NCBI RefSeq assembly: GCF_900100435.1
Contig: NZ_FNEX01000001.1
Coordinates: 62,001-126,000 of the forward strand
Origin: Pedobacter sp. ok626
GTDB lineage: Bacteria; Bacteroidota; Bacteroidia; Sphingobacteriales; Sphingobacteriaceae
Direction: 5' to 3'
Length of the DNA: 64,000 nt
A program made the translations under genes and the position numbers. Shown in pieces: positions 43,490 to 57,700 of the stretch (positions within the stretch are counted from its first letter, which is position 1; each line of letters begins with the position of its first letter). The notes beneath the pieces were generated by a model. The model was not told the DNA's origin, searched no databases, and saw only the letters and a list, made by a program, of their open reading frames with translations.

Positions 43490-45493
43490 ATGATGAAATT
43501 TTATCGCGTGATCATGGTGTTTAGCTTATTGCTGATCGCCATGATTTTAAATGCCCAGGATAGGAATATTGGAGTTAATGAAGTTTATCCACCAGCAATG
43601 TTTAAGGAAAATGGCGGACGTTTTATCAACGTAAGAAAGTTGGTAGAAAGTGGTGTTCATACAACGAATGCGGTCGGTGATGGCGTTGCAGATGACAGTG
43701 ATGCCATTATTGCGGCAATGGATTGGGTAATGAATAGACTAAGAGCCTCGGGGCAACCTTGTGGCTGGCGTGAAAGCTGGTACATTTATTTTCCAAATGG
43801 TACCTATAAGGTTTCTAAACCTTTGGTTTATTCAGGTGATCCTGTTCCGGATTGCGTGCCTGCACAGGCTTCAGCTACCCGAGAAGGTACCGCAGGGCTA
43901 AAGCTAGTGGGGCAAAACCGCGATTCTGTAATTATTAAGCTGAACGATAATGCAACTGGCTTTGGAACTGGGATGAAGAAACCGGTGGTTTCTTTTTCTA
44001 GATTTGATCGGGGGACTATTTTTAACAATGCGCCTGCAGGTTTTCATTTCAGGAACATAACCATTCATACCGGGAGCGGAAATCCTGGGGCAATAGGCCT
44101 TGATTTTTATGGTGCCAATACGGCGAGACTGGATAACGTTAAAATAGTCGGTAGTGGAGAAATTGGTCTGCATGTTAGAATCGGTTCCGCACATGGTTAT
44201 TATAGTAACCTGGTGATCGATGGCTTTAAGTATGGAATATATCTGGATGGAGATGCAGAATCACATCCCGCTATAGAGTACGTAAGTCTCAGCAACCATA
44301 GCGGAAGTGGTATCCTGCTTTCAGGTATTTCCACTTCTCTACGTAAAGTCTATAGCACAAATTCGGTTACTGGACTTACTTTACAGAAGAAAGGCACCCG
44401 TTTTCCACACGCTGTTATTGTGGATAGTAAGTTTGAAAACGGTACCTCATTAAATACTGGAATTCGCATTATTGATGGATTTCTGTTTGCCAGGAATGTA
44501 GAATTGTTGGGCTATGGTACCGGGATTAAAAAATTAGACACTACTGTTGCCGTAACTGGAACTACTGCTGAATATTCGAGTGGATCTTTCAAAGCTTTTA
44601 GCGAGTCGAGGGTAAGGACAGGACCTGTGAAATCGATGAATCTGGGAGTGCTGGATTATCCTTTGATCACCTGGGAAGGAAATTTCAATGATTGGGCGAA
44701 TGTGGATGATTACGGAGCGGTTGGCGATGGGGTAACTGATGATATGGCAGCGATTCAGTTGGCCATGAATTCAGGTAAAAAAGTGGTTTACTTTCCTAAA
44801 AATAAGTATAAGATTAGTGGTACGGTGAGCATTCCTGCAGCTGTAAAACAGGTACAGGGAGCTGGAGTGTGGATTGAAACCGGTGGTGTCAAATTTGATG
44901 TGAATGCATTATCTGCCGACACCTTATTGTTGAGAGATATTGAACTGGCCTCAGGTTCCGTAAAGCATACAGCCAAACGTCAGCTATTTTTAGAAAGTAC
45001 GTCCTCCGCAGGTAATGTTTATACCAGCTTTCTAACGGATTCCGGAACTAAAGTATTCGCTAATAATATCCATGGCTTTGCCCGGCTAGATGGGACGATT
45101 AAGTATGTGAAAGCTTATGTGCGATTTGTAAATAATGAAAAACCAGATCATTTTCAGATCAATGCCGGTATAAGTAGTACGCTTTGGATATTCGGATTTA
45201 AGACAGAAAAGACCTTTTCTGTGATGAAAGTCAGGGATGGTGCAAAAATGGAAGTACTGGGTGGATTGTTAAACCGATACGGTACAGATGTTGATCCCGA
45301 TCCGGTTGGTATATTGAATGACAATTCAGATATTTCTGTAATTGCAGCCACCAATGGACCTGATCGATATTGGAACCCGATGATTAAAGATATTCAGGGT
45401 AGCGTAACTAAAACATGGTTGATGAATGAGTTCCCTTCTCGTGGTTTTGGGACAAATATTGTGATCCCACTGTATGTAAGTTATGGGTTTTAA
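43490..45493 (+). CDS. Exported double pectate-lyase-3-like beta-helix protein
   Basis: 667 residues. A signal peptide ends near ILNAQ, followed by two Pectate_lyase_3-like openings: VRKLVESGVHTTNAVGDGVADDSDAI (about 48-75) and, after a long beta-helix, VDDYGAVGDGVTDDMAAI (about 405-422). Each is followed by a YFP-type strand. The right-handed helix rungs between them are clear (TARLDNVKIVGSGEIGLHV). Proteins with this fold are polysaccharide lyases or hydrolases, or non-catalytic. I cannot identify catalytic residues securely. It follows susD by 33 bp and is probably in the same operon. A short gap then leads to the giant gene. Confidence 0.85.
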   Translation: MMKFYRVIMVFSLLLIAMILNAQDRNIGVNEVYPPAMFKENGGRFINVRKLVESGVHTTNAVGDGVADDSDAIIAAMDWVMNRLRASGQPCGWRESWYIYFPNGTYKVSKPLVYSGDPVPDCVPAQASATREGTAGLKLVGQNRDSVIIKLNDNATGFGTGMKKPVVSFSRFDRGTIFNNAPAGFHFRNITIHTGSGNPGAIGLDFYGANTARLDNVKIVGSGEIGLHVRIGSAHGYYSNLVIDGFKYGIYLDGDAESHPAIEYVSLSNHSGSGILLSGISTSLRKVYSTNSVTGLTLQKKGTRFPHAVIVDSKFENGTSLNTGIRIIDGFLFARNVELLGYGTGIKKLDTTVAVTGTTAEYSSGSFKAFSESRVRTGPVKSMNLGVLDYPLITWEGNFNDWANVDDYGAVGDGVTDDMAAIQLAMNSGKKVVYFPKNKYKISGTVSIPAAVKQVQGAGVWIETGGVKFDVNALSADTLLLRDIELASGSVKHTAKRQLFLESTSSAGNVYTSFLTDSGTKVFANNIHGFARLDGTIKYVKAYVRFVNNEKPDHFQINAGISSTLWIFGFKTEKTFSVMKVRDGAKMEVLGGLLNRYGTDVDPDPVGILNDNSDISVIAATNGPDRYWNPMIKDIQGSVTKTWLMNEFPSRGFGTNIVIPLYVSYGF

Positions 45494-45537
45494 ATCTACT
45501 ATTTTTTTAGTTAATTTTATTGGTATGTAATTCTTTG

Positions 45538-45568
45538 GTTGTGAGGGACAATTTATTTTATAGCTTTG
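45538..45568 (+). promoter_or_regulatory. Candidate promoter of the giant beta-helix gene
   Basis: GTTG (45538-45541), 19 bp, then TAGCTTTG (45561-45568). The -7 element is an exact TAnnTTTG match. The -33 element is partial. It would give a leader of about 165 nt before ATG 45741. Confidence 0.5.
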
Positions 45569-45589
45569 CCGAATGGTAATTTTTTTTAC

Positions 45590-45659
45590 CGAGAAAATCC
45601 CTATTCTCGTTGAATAATGACCGATTAACCCGTCGATTATGAACTCATAATGACTGATT
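45590..45659 (+). repeat. Leader repeats and palindromes before the giant gene
   Basis: Within the leader are CGAGAA/TTCTCG (45590-45609, 8-nt loop), a 16-mer palindrome ATTATGAACTCATAAT (45636-45651), and two near-identical direct copies ATAATGACCGATT (45614-45626) and ATAATGACTGATT (45647-45659) spaced 33 bp apart. The spacing equals about three helical turns, so protein binding is possible. RNA folding is the alternative. Confidence 0.4.
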
Positions 45660-45740
45660 TTTCTTTATTCGAAAATGTGAGGTGTTTTTTTAGGTAATTA
45701 GAGTATATACCTTTTTTGTGCAGCACCTCTTTTTTCAAAC

Positions 45741-48700
45741 ATGACCCGAATTATCCCTCATTGTATAGTAACATTTTTGTTGTTTTTTGTTCTTTCTTTT
45801 GCTCTCGATACTCAGGCCCAAACCCGATATTATGTCAAAGCAGATGCCACTGGTACGGGTACTGGTTTAAGCTGGCAGGATGCTTATACAACCCTAACTG
45901 CCGCGATCACCAAATCTGTTAATGGAAACGAAATCTGGGTAGCTAAGGGGACTTATTATTCAACAAGTGGAACTGGGGGAACTTTTACCCTTAAAACAGG
46001 TGTTCAGATTTATGGCGGTTTTGCAGGAACCGAGACTTTACTGAGTCAGCGTGTTGTTGCAGCAAATGGTCTTTTTACTGTTAATGAATCCATATTACAC
46101 GGACAGGATGCTAACTATCATGTGGTTAGCTCGGCAAATAACAATGCTACTTTGCTGGATGGATTCACGATTACCCGTGGTTTATCGGCGGTTTCAACTT
46201 CTCTTTCTGGACCTTATATTGGGGCGGGAATTTATGTGAGCAGTGGAGCTGCAATATTTCAAAATTTATGGATTAAGGAAAATAATGCCTCAGCAGGCGG
46301 TGGCGGAATTTATAATGCCGGGGTATCCGCGTCTTTTAAAAATCTGATCATAGAGAATAACAATCTTCGGAGTGTAACTGCCGGAGCAGGTATTTATAAT
46401 GCGGGAGCATCCGCAACATTTGAAAAGATTATTTTTAAAAACAATACAGGTGCTGGTACGGGTGGTGGATTTAACAATACTGTGGCCGGTGTGACAATGA
46501 CCGATGTTAGCTTTGAAGGTCACAGTGTGACTACCAATGGTGGTGGATTATTTAACTCAGGAAGTAATCTAACCATCAATAGAGCTTCCTTTATTGGTAA
46601 TTATGCCGGCCAACGAGGTGCTGGAATGTATAGTGTTACCGGAACAGGTATTGTATTGAGTAATAGTGTATTCAGTCAAAATGTAGTGACTGGTGCAAAT
46701 GTTGGTTATCTTGGAGGGGGATTGAATTTTATCTCAGGATCAGGAAATATCTACAATTGTACTTTCAGCAATAACACAATTGGCTATGCTATTGAAAATG
46801 TAAATACTTACGGAGCAGGATTGTATTCAGGAGTTGTCGCATTAAATATTTACAATAGTGTTTTTTGGAACAATAGACGGGGTGGAGATGTACCTGATCA
46901 GCTTAATACCACTTTTAAGTTTGGCCTTTACTATAACCTCATCCAGGGGGGGCTAAATAATTCGGAAAACACAATTATCGGAAATCCTGAATTTGAAAAC
47001 GCTTTAACTCATAACCTGAGACTAAAGAATGGATCTATAGCCATCAATGCGGGAATAAATTCCCAGGTAGTAGGGGGGACGGATGCAGCAGGAAATACAA
47101 GGATTGTTAATGCTGCAGTCGATCTTGGTGCTTATGAACATCCAATAGGGTCTCCGGCGTCCATTGTACTTCAGCCTTCAGCTATTGGTAATGTTACCCG
47201 TGGTATTCCATATCAATTACAGTTAAGCACAAATGGATCTGGGGCTGCAAGCTTTCAGGTAACTTATGGGAGTCTGCCTCCGGGAATTAAACTGAATGCA
47301 CAGACCGGTTTATTAAGTGGAATTGCAATGGTGAACGACGACTATACCTTTGTAGTGAAGGCTACTCAGGGCGGGCAAACCACCAGTAGGCAGTATACGA
47401 TCAACGTAAATAATGCTCCTGCCAGACTACATGTGCGCGCAGCATCAACTACTGGGGATAACTCGGGAGCGAATTGGGCTGATGCTTACGTTAGATTACA
47501 GACTGCTATCGAGATGGCAAAAAGTGGAGATGAAATCTGGGTCGCTAAAGGAACCTACTCTCCTGTGCAACATATAGACTCTACTTTCAATATGGTTTCT
47601 GGTGTCAAAATTTACGGAGGTTTTGCCGGAACGGAGACAGTGGTGAGCCAGCGAGTGGCGGATGCAAAGGGGAAATATACTACGAATGAGACGATTCTGA
47701 GTGGTAACTATGTAAACGTCCATGTGGTGAACAGCATTGCGGCTTTAACACCGGAATCAACACTGGATGGTTTCACGATTACAGCAGGGAATGCTGTGCA
47801 AGCGGGTGTGAAAAGTTACGGAGGCGGTATTTATATCAATACAGTTGCCGTAAATGGAACCTATAGCAATCTGATCATCAAAAATAACAATGCGAACACC
47901 TATGGAGCCGGAATGTACAATGCTTCAACAGCGATTCGTCTAAAGAATGTTTCCTTTGAAAACAATGTGTTGTCGACTGGTACTACCAGGAACGGAGGGG
48001 GACTTTACAATACTGGCGCTAATTTGCAACTGAATGATGTTGACTTTAAGGGGAACCAGGCAATAAATGGAGGCGGGATGTGGAACAATGTCGCAGGGGT
48101 AGCCATTACTAAAGCAACATTTGAAGAGAACGTCGCAACAAATGGAGCTGGACTTCATAATGCTGGCACAATTAATATCAACCAGGCATCTTTCCTAAAA
48201 AATACGACTACAAGTACTGGTGCTGGAATTTATGGTACCGGCACCATAACAGTCACTAACTCTATATTCAGTGCAAATAGCATAACCGGAGCAACAGCAG
48301 CCACAGCTACAAATGGTGCAGGGATGTACTTTAATGGTGCCGGAACGATTACCAACTGTACTTTCAGCAATAACATAACGAATTATACTGTTACGGGGAC
48401 CACAACCATTGGAGCCGGTTTGTATGCCGCTCCCGCAGCATTCGGTGTTTATAACAGTATTTTCTGGGGTAATAAGCGGGGTAATGATGTGGCCGATCAG
48501 ATTGGTGGAACAGCCACTAATCTGGCCAATAACCTGATTCAGGATAATTATATTTATGGTACAAATAACCTGATCGGTAATCCGGAATTTGAAAATGCAT
48601 TAACACATGACCTACGTTTAAAAAATGGTTCTGTGGCCATCAATGCCGGAAATAATGCTTATGTAGGTACAGCGAATGACCTGGCTGGAAATACAAGGAT

Positions 48701-51700
48701 TATCTATAGTATTGTCGATTTGGGTGCTTATGAAAATCCAAATGCAAGTGCTGGATCGCTGACGATCCAACCGGCTACTTTAGCAGTAGCGCGCAGAGGA
48801 ACAGCCTATAGTCAGCAATTTAGTACTTCTGTTGCTACGGGCGCTATCACTTGGGACCTTACGAATGGTACTGTTCCATTGGGGATGCTCTTTAACAAAC
48901 AAACTGGAATCCTTAGCGGTGTGCCGATGTATTCAGGTGCTTATACGTTTGTGATCAAGGCCACGCAGAATGGAACAATGGCAACAAGGCAGTATAATTT
49001 ACAGGTTAACGATGGAGCTACTCGCTGGCATGTTAAAGGGAATGCCACTGGTGCCAATAATGGTGCCGATTGGACAAATGGACTAACAAGATTGCAATCT
49101 GCATTGGGAATGGCGAAAGATGGAGATGAAATCTGGGTAGCAAAAGGAGTTTATACGCCTGCTGCTCATGTTGATTCAACTTTTGTCCTGGTATCGGGGG
49201 TAAAAATGTATGGTGGTTTTTCCGGAACAGAGACATTGCTTTCGCAGCGTATTGCAGATGCCAATGGGAAGTTTATACTTAACAATGCAGAACTTCATGG
49301 CTCAACGGTAAACAAGAATGTGGTTTCTAGTACTAAACTGGTTTCCATAGAAACACTTTTGGACGGTTTTACCGTTTCAGGCGGAAACTTTCCAGGGGGT
49401 AGTGGAGCGGGAATTAACATTCTTGCTGCTGCGGTAAACGGAACCTACAAAAACCTCATTATTAAAAATAATACAGCCTCAACCTACGGTGCGGGAATGT
49501 ACAATGCAGCAACTGGAGTTAAGTTTGATAATATTCTCTTTGAAGGAAATGTGTTGACCACTTCTACCAGGTATGGCGGGGGACTTTATAATACCGCAAT
49601 TGGTATTCAGTTAAACAATATAACCTTCCGCGGCAACCAGGCTGTCCAGGGTGGTGGAATGTACAATGTTAGTAACAATGTAACCATCAATAACGTTGTT
49701 TTTGAAAACAACACAGCAACAACTTTAGGTGCTGGACTCGTAAATACTGGTACGGGTTTTATCCTGAACAATGGCGTGTTTGAAAATAATATAGCAACAG
49801 GGGCTGGCGGAGGTTTTAATACGACCGGTTCGGCTACACTGACGGATGTTGTCTTCCGTTCAAACAGATCAAATACAACCGGTGCCGGGATTTCAGGCTC
49901 AGGAACATTGAGCGTCGATCGGGGCTTATTCGTTGATAATATTGCCGTACAGAGTGGAGGTGGTATTTATATGAATAGTACCGGTTCGACTACTTTAACC
50001 AACGTTGCATTTAGTCGTAATGCTGTAACTTCAACAAGTACCTCCTATTATGGCGGTGGTGTTTATGCTGGAAGTGCTACCTCGACAAATATCGTTAATG
50101 CTACTTTCAGTAAAAATACAGTAGGGCGAGCGGCAGTCCTTAGTGGTGCTGGCTTGTACCGCGCGGCGGGTACAGTAAATGTGACCAATAGTATTTTATG
50201 GGGCAATACTCGTGGCGGTGGTGTGGCAGATCAGCTGAACACCGCAGGAATTTCAGTAGCCAATAGTACCATCGAAGAAGGGTTCGCCACTGGATCAGCT
50301 GTTTTGGTAGGAGATCCTCTATTTACTGATCCCGATAATGACAACCTTATCTTAAGAACCGGATCGCTCGCTATAGATAAAGGAAACAACGCAGTTGTAG
50401 GAACAACTAAAGATATCGATGGCAATCCGAGGATTTACAATTCAATTGTTGATCATGGTGCCTATGAAAATCAGGGGGGGGCTTCCCTCAAAATTGCCCC
50501 TACAACACTTGGAACAATTACCCGGGGGGCATTGGTCGATATTCAGATGACTGCAACCGGAGGAACGGGGCCTTTTACCTGGAGTATTTTAACCGGAGAA
50601 TTGCCACTTGGATTATCGATCAGTCCTGCTGGACGGATTTATGGTCGTGTGATGAAGGGCACTCCGGGTGGCGATACGTTCGTGATTTCGGTAACCAACG
50701 CTATGCTTATTGGCAGTAAACAGTTCAGCATTGATGCAGTGCCAGGACCAGCACGTTTCTATGTGAAACAAAATGCAACAGGGAAAGCAACAGGTGCCAA
50801 CTGGACAGATGCCTTTACCGATCTGCAATCGACATTGAGTAATTATGTAGTTGCTGGGGATGAAATCTGGGTTGCAAAAGGTACCTACTTACCGGGAACT
50901 ACTGCTGCCCATACATTCACGATGAAGTCGGGGGTAAAATGGTATGGTGGATTTGCCGGAACAGAAAATGAATTGACGGAAAGGGTGGCAGATGCCAATA
51001 AGTTATATGCGGTTAATGAAACCATTCTTTCAGGAAATGGCATCAGCAATCACGTAGTCACCAACGTCGAATCATCGACAAATGAAACTGTTGTAGATGG
51101 ATTCAGTATCACTGGTGGTAGAACGGCAACAGGGTCGACCTCTATTACAAATAGTGCCGCGGGTATCTATAACAATGCAGGTGAGGCGGTATTTAGAAAT
51201 TTATGGGTAAAGAACAATTATGCGGATAGGTATGGTGCAGGTATTTACAATAACGGTCCAGCTACCTTTGAAAATATCCGTATAGAGAAAAATATGGTGA
51301 CCCGCGGATTAGGATATGGTGGTGGTTTATACAACCAAAATGCGTTTGTGATCCTGCGTAACCTGACTTTTGTAGAAAATGAAGCTACCCTGGGTGGAGG
51401 TATGTATAATGCCATTGCCAACCTGACTGCAGAAAATTTAAGTTTCTTAAGAAACAAAGCAATCACCTCAGGAGCTGGTTTATATCATAGCGTTGGAATG
51501 TTGAACCTTAAAAGGAGCTTATTCGAAGGGAATGCTGTAATAGGGAATGGTGGTGGACTATTTACTGTTACAGGTCTTAACGGAGAAGATCTGATCTTTA
51601 AAGACAATACGGCCACCACAACTGGTGCCGGAATGAATAGCGCAGGAACACTAACTTTAAACAGAGTTTCTTTTATCGGCAACACATCTGCCCAATATGG

Positions 51701-54700
51701 TGCAGGGCTCTATAACAACGGAACTGCAAGACTCGACAATGTGGTGTTTAGTCAAAATAAGATCAGCACAAATTCTGCGGTAGGTTTTGGCGTGGGAATG
51801 TACAATTATGCAGGTGCATCAGTGCTCAGCAATACTACTTTCAGCAACAATACGAGTGCTTATATACATGCAACTACTAATGCAGGTGCCGGCTTCTATC
51901 TCCGCAGTGGTTCTGCATCTATTTACAATAGTATTTTCTGGGGAAACAAAAGAGGCAATGGTTTGTCTGATCAGATTACTGGTGTAGTAACAGTTGCCAA
52001 TAGTATTGTTGAAAACGGTTACGCCGGGGGAACAAAGATTTCTATTGGAAATCCCTTGTTTACCGATGCTGCTACAAACAACCTTAAAATTAAAGGTGGA
52101 TCAGCAGCAATAGATGTAGGTGACAATGCAGCAAGTGGTACCGCAGTCGATCTGGCCAATTTGCCAAGGGTAGTAAACGGAATCGTCGATCTTGGCGCCT
52201 ATGAAAATCAAGGGGGCGAGAGTCTTTTGATTCTTCCTGCATCTTTACCCACCTTTGTCCGCGGTACGAATATAAATACACAGTTTACCGCTACGGGTGG
52301 TGGCAGCTCTCTAACCTGGAGCATTTCTTCAGGGACTTTACCTACAGGACTTAGTTTTAGTTCAACAGGACTTCTTTCTGGAAGAACAATGTATGTTGGA
52401 AGCTATACTTTCGTCGTATCCGTTACCGATGGAGAATTCGCTGGAACAAAGCAATTTAATGTTGTGGTTAGCGCGGGTTCAACCAACATTTATGTAAGCG
52501 AGGGTGCAACTGCCGGGCGTAAGGATGGCAGCAGTTGGTCAAATGCATTTACAGATTTGCAACTTGCATTGGGACAGTCGACTGCCGGAGATCAGATCTG
52601 GGTAGCCAAAGGGAATTATAGTCCTGGATTGTTGGCCACGTCTACGTTTGCCATGAAGGAAAATGTAAAGGTTTATGGTGGTTTTGCTGGTACCGAAGAA
52701 AACCTTGCAGCAAGAGATACCAGTCTTATACATACAACTAATAAAAGTATCCTCGACGGAAGTCAGGGGGTGGCGAGCTACCATGTGGTATCTAGTACAA
52801 CTGCCGTTACTTCGGAGACCATCCTTGATGGATTTACGATTTCTGGTGGACGCACCCTAACCACCACAAGTACCAGTTACCCTAATGTGCCCGACCAAGG
52901 CGTGAATTATTATGGTGCGGGTATTTATACAAGTCTGGGGCGACCAATATTTAACAACCTGATCATTACCAACAATACGGCACTTTTTGGTGCTGGGGCA
53001 TTTGTCCTTTCGGGAGTAGCAACTTTTACCAATACCAAATTTATCACCAATAGCACCATTGGTAATCTTGGTCGCGGTGCGGCTCTGTATAACCATACTG
53101 GTGGTATTACTGTTGATAATGTGCTTTTTGAAGGAAACTTCATTACTTCAGGATCTGCCACTTATGGCGGGGCTATTTTTAATAGCGGAACTGCATTGAT
53201 CAGCAATAGTACTTTTAAAGATAACATTACCAATGGTACTGGTTATGCTTATGGTGGGGCTTTATATAGCAATACCAGTTCAGTGGTTAAAATTTCAAAT
53301 ACAAGCTTTATAGGCAATCAGGCACTTAACGGTGCTGCGGTATATAACAATACAGCTTCACCTGAATTTACTGACGTTACCTTTAAATCTAATCGCTCAA
53401 GGGGTATGGGAGGTGCAGTTACCGCAGCTGGTACACCGCTCTTTGAACGTGTATATTTTATCGACAACGAATCTACTCAACATGGTGGTGCATTATATAC
53501 TTCAGGGGCCGCCAGGTTAAATAACGTTGTATTCAGTCGTAATCGTATCGTTGCGGTCCCCACAGCCGCTGCCTACGGAGGAGCCATGTTTGCGGGTACC
53601 ACAGCTACGCTGACGAATGTAACTTTCAGTAACAACAGTATTTCCCGTACTGCTGCGGGTGGTGGTGCTTTATTTCGTTCGGCTGGTACAGTTAGCATTA
53701 GCAATAGTATCTTCTGGGGAAATACCCGCGCAGATGGGGTAGCCGATCAGATCATGGGAGTAGTGACCATTGACAGGAGTATCGTACAGAACGGCATTGC
53801 CGGAGGAACAAATATCGCCATTGGCAATCCACTCTTTAACGATGCAGCGGTAGACAACCTTCGGTTAAGAGGAGGATCACCAGCTATCGATATGGGTGAT
53901 AATGCGAAGGTGAGCGGAGCAACTGATGTGGAAGGAAATCTAAGGATCTATAATGATATAGTGGATATGGGCGCCTTCGAAAACCAAGGTACCGCAAGTC
54001 TGATCATCAGTCCGGCAACATTACAGGCTTATAGTCGTGGTGACTTGATGAATGTGCCACTTACGGTTTCTGCAGGTGGTGGCAATTTGGTATGGAGTAT
54101 CACTTCAGGGACATTACCACTTGGACTTGGTCTGGAAGCCAATGGCATACTCAAAGGAAGGCCATTAGAAGCCGGAACATTTACTTTTGTAGTAGGTGTT
54201 ACCGATGGTTCACTTGTTGGCCGAAGACAATATACCTTGTTGGTAAATCAGGCGGCAACACAGCTATTCGTTAATGTTGCTGCAGTATCTGGTAGGAATG
54301 ATGGTAGCAGTTGGGAACATGGATATACCGATCTAAAGCTTGCCATTACCAAAGCAATCACAGGTGATCAGATCTGGGTAGCTAAAGGAACTTATAGCCC
54401 TGGATTACTCGCTACCAGCTGGTTTACCATGAAAGAGGGTGTAAAAATATACGGAGGTTTCGCCGGAACAGAAACAACACTTAACGACAGAGCATTTCCA
54501 GAAATGCACACCAACAACCAAACCATATTGGACGGGAGCCAGGGTGTAGCAAGCAGACACGTTGTATTTAATAACATTGCATTGAGCAATACCACTTTAC
54601 TTGATGGTTTTACCATCAGCGGTGGACAGGGCCTTGCTGGTACTGACTCAGATAACAATCGTGGAGCAGGTATTTACAATTATGCAGCAGTAAAAGCTAT

Positions 54701-57700
54701 TTTCAGCAACCTGCGGGTCATCAATAATAAAGCAGAAAGAGGTGCCGGTATCTATAATATGGGAACGGCCGTTTATGATAAAATCTTGTTCGAAGGAAAT
54801 GAGGCCAATTCCGTAGGTGGTGGTTTCTTTAACCTCAATGCTAACGTTACGATGACGGATGTGATTTTCCGCGGAAATACTGCTAAACTAAATTCTGGAG
54901 GTCTTTCTCAAAGTGGTGGTGTACTGAATATTGATCGGGGATCATTCATTGCCAACACTGCCGGTCAGCAGGCTGGGGGTATGTATAACACTTCTGGAAC
55001 AGCAAATCTGAGCAACGTGATCTTCAGCAGAAATGCAGTCACAACAGCAGGTGCTTACTATGGCGGAGGTATGTTCTCAGCAGCTACAACCAACCTAAAC
55101 AATGTTACTTTTAGTGAGAATAAGATTGCCTTTACGCATGCCACTACGATTGGTGGTGCGGGACTATACCGTTCGACAGGCGTGGTGACAGTGAACAACG
55201 GTATCTTCTGGGGCAATACTCGTGGTAATAATGTTCCGGATCAGCTTACCGCTGGACAGACTGTGCGTAACTCGATCGTTCAGGGCGGTTATGCAACCGG
55301 CACAAATATCCTAATCGGTAATCCTTTGTTTAATAATGCCACACAGGATGATTTGCAGTTAAAAGGTGGATCACCAGCAATTGATGCGGGTGATAATTCA
55401 AGTAATACCACTAGTCTGGATCTTGCCGGAAATCCAAGGATCACCAATGACATCATCGACTTTGGCGCTTATGAGAGTTTGGGTGGTAATGGATTGAAAA
55501 TTCAGCCTACTGTGTTCCCATCATCTGTACGTGGACTGGATCCTAATTTCCAGATGAGCGTTACGGGCGGTGCTGGAAATTATACCTGGACATTGCAGTC
55601 AGGCACATTGCCAACAGGTTTGGTATTAACCGCGGAAGGGTTAATTACAGGACGTCCCACGGTGCCAGGTACATACACTTTTGTAATATCGGTTACCGAT
55701 GGTACACTAGTGGGTAGTAAGCAATTTAATGCCGTGATTACCGATGGCCCATCGCGACTGTATGTGAGACAGGCCGCTACTGGAAATAACAATGGTAGCA
55801 ATTGGACAGATGCCTTCATAGATCTTCAGATCGCATTAACACAGAGCAAAGCCGGAGATGAAATTTGGGTAGCCAAAGGAACTTATTATACCGGACCATT
55901 AGCTAGCTCTTATTTTACTTTAAAGGAAGGTGTTAAGATGTATGGCGGTTTTGCCGGAACAGAAGCACTCCTTGCTGAAAGAAACATAGCTAACATACGT
56001 ACCACAAATGAAACTATCCTTGATGGTAGTCAAGGTACCCCGAGTTACCACGTGATTTACAATACAGCGGCATTAAGCAGCGCTACTGTATTGGATGGTT
56101 TTAGTATACAGAACGGGAAAGCAGCTATCAATAGTACCGGAGCCAGTTATTATGGCGGGGGTATTTACAATACGAATGGTGCAGTTGTTTTCAACCATTT
56201 ATGGATCAAAAACAATATTGCTGCCTATGGTGGTGGTTTATTTCATAGCGGAAATGCGACGTACACAGACATCATTTTTAGTAATAACCAGTCTAAAGGA
56301 ACAAATGCCAGAGGTGCGGCAGTCTACAATCAAAGTGGTTTTAAATTAACAAAAGGTGTTTTCCAGAATAACCAGTTATTAGAAGGTACGGCTTATGGAG
56401 CAGCAATATTCAATTCTGGTCCACTGACGCTTAGCGAGGTGAAATTCGAAAATAACATCATCAGCAATGGACAGGGAGGAGCGATTTATTCCAACTCAGG
56501 TGCAGTCGTCGATATTAGTAAAACTGAATTTACAGGAAACAGAGCAACTACGGGTGGCGCAATATTCCTGGCCAATGGAACCACTACTTTTACAGATGTG
56601 CAATTCAATAACAATACAGCTACTACCTCTGCCGGAGCAGTATATGCTGCTGGAGTAGTCAACATAAACAGAGGCTCTTTCATTAACAACTCATCAGTAC
56701 AACATGGTGCGGCCTTATGGTCGGCCAGCACGCTGAAAATCGACAATACGGTCTTTAGCAGAAACAATGTAACTTCTACTGCAGGGTATTATGGAGCTGC
56801 TATTTTCTTAAATTCGGGAAATGCACTGATCAATAATACCAGTTTCAGCAACAATAGCATTGCTTACAATAAAGGAACAGCAACCTTAAGTTATGGTGGC
56901 GCTATATATCGTTCTTCTGGCACTGCGACCATTAACAACAGTATTTTCTGGGGCAATAAACGTGGGAATGATGTTCCTGATCAGATAAACGCGGGTATTG
57001 TCGTAGGTACTTCTATTGTACAGAATGGCTATGCTACAGGAACTGATATTAAAATTGGAGATCCGATGTTTGAAAATGCAGCTGCCGATAACCTGAAGCT
57101 AAAAGGAGGTTCATTGGCAATTGATGCAGGTGAGAACAACTTGCAGGTTTTTGATAAGGATCTTTCAGGTAATCCAAGGGTAGTGAATGGAACGATTGAT
57201 TTGGGTGCTTATGAGCAGGATGGCAATGGCCGACTGATGATCGGCCCTGCGGTGATCAATTCGATTCCAAGAGGAACTGCATTGAACCTGCAATTGCTTG
57301 CTACCGGAACTACATTACCAGTTAGCTGGACTTTGCAGACAGGTAAACTACCAGTAGGACTTACCTTCTCCGCAGATGGGAAATTAAGAGGAGTACCTAC
57401 GGTTGTGGGCACATATACCTTTGTTATTGGGGTTACTGATGGACAAATTCTAGGTAGCAAACAATACACTGTAACGGTACAAAACGGCATAAGCAGGTTG
57501 TTTGTTGACCGTGCAGCTACAGGTGATAATAATGGTAGCAACTGGGCAAATGCCTTTATGGATATACAACCAGCCTTAGAACTTGCAGGAGCGGGCGACG
57601 AAATCTGGGTGGCAAAGGGTACTTATTACACGGGACCATTGGCAGCTTCAACCTTTAAATTAAAAGAAGGAGTAAAAATGTATGGTGGTTTTGCCGGAAC

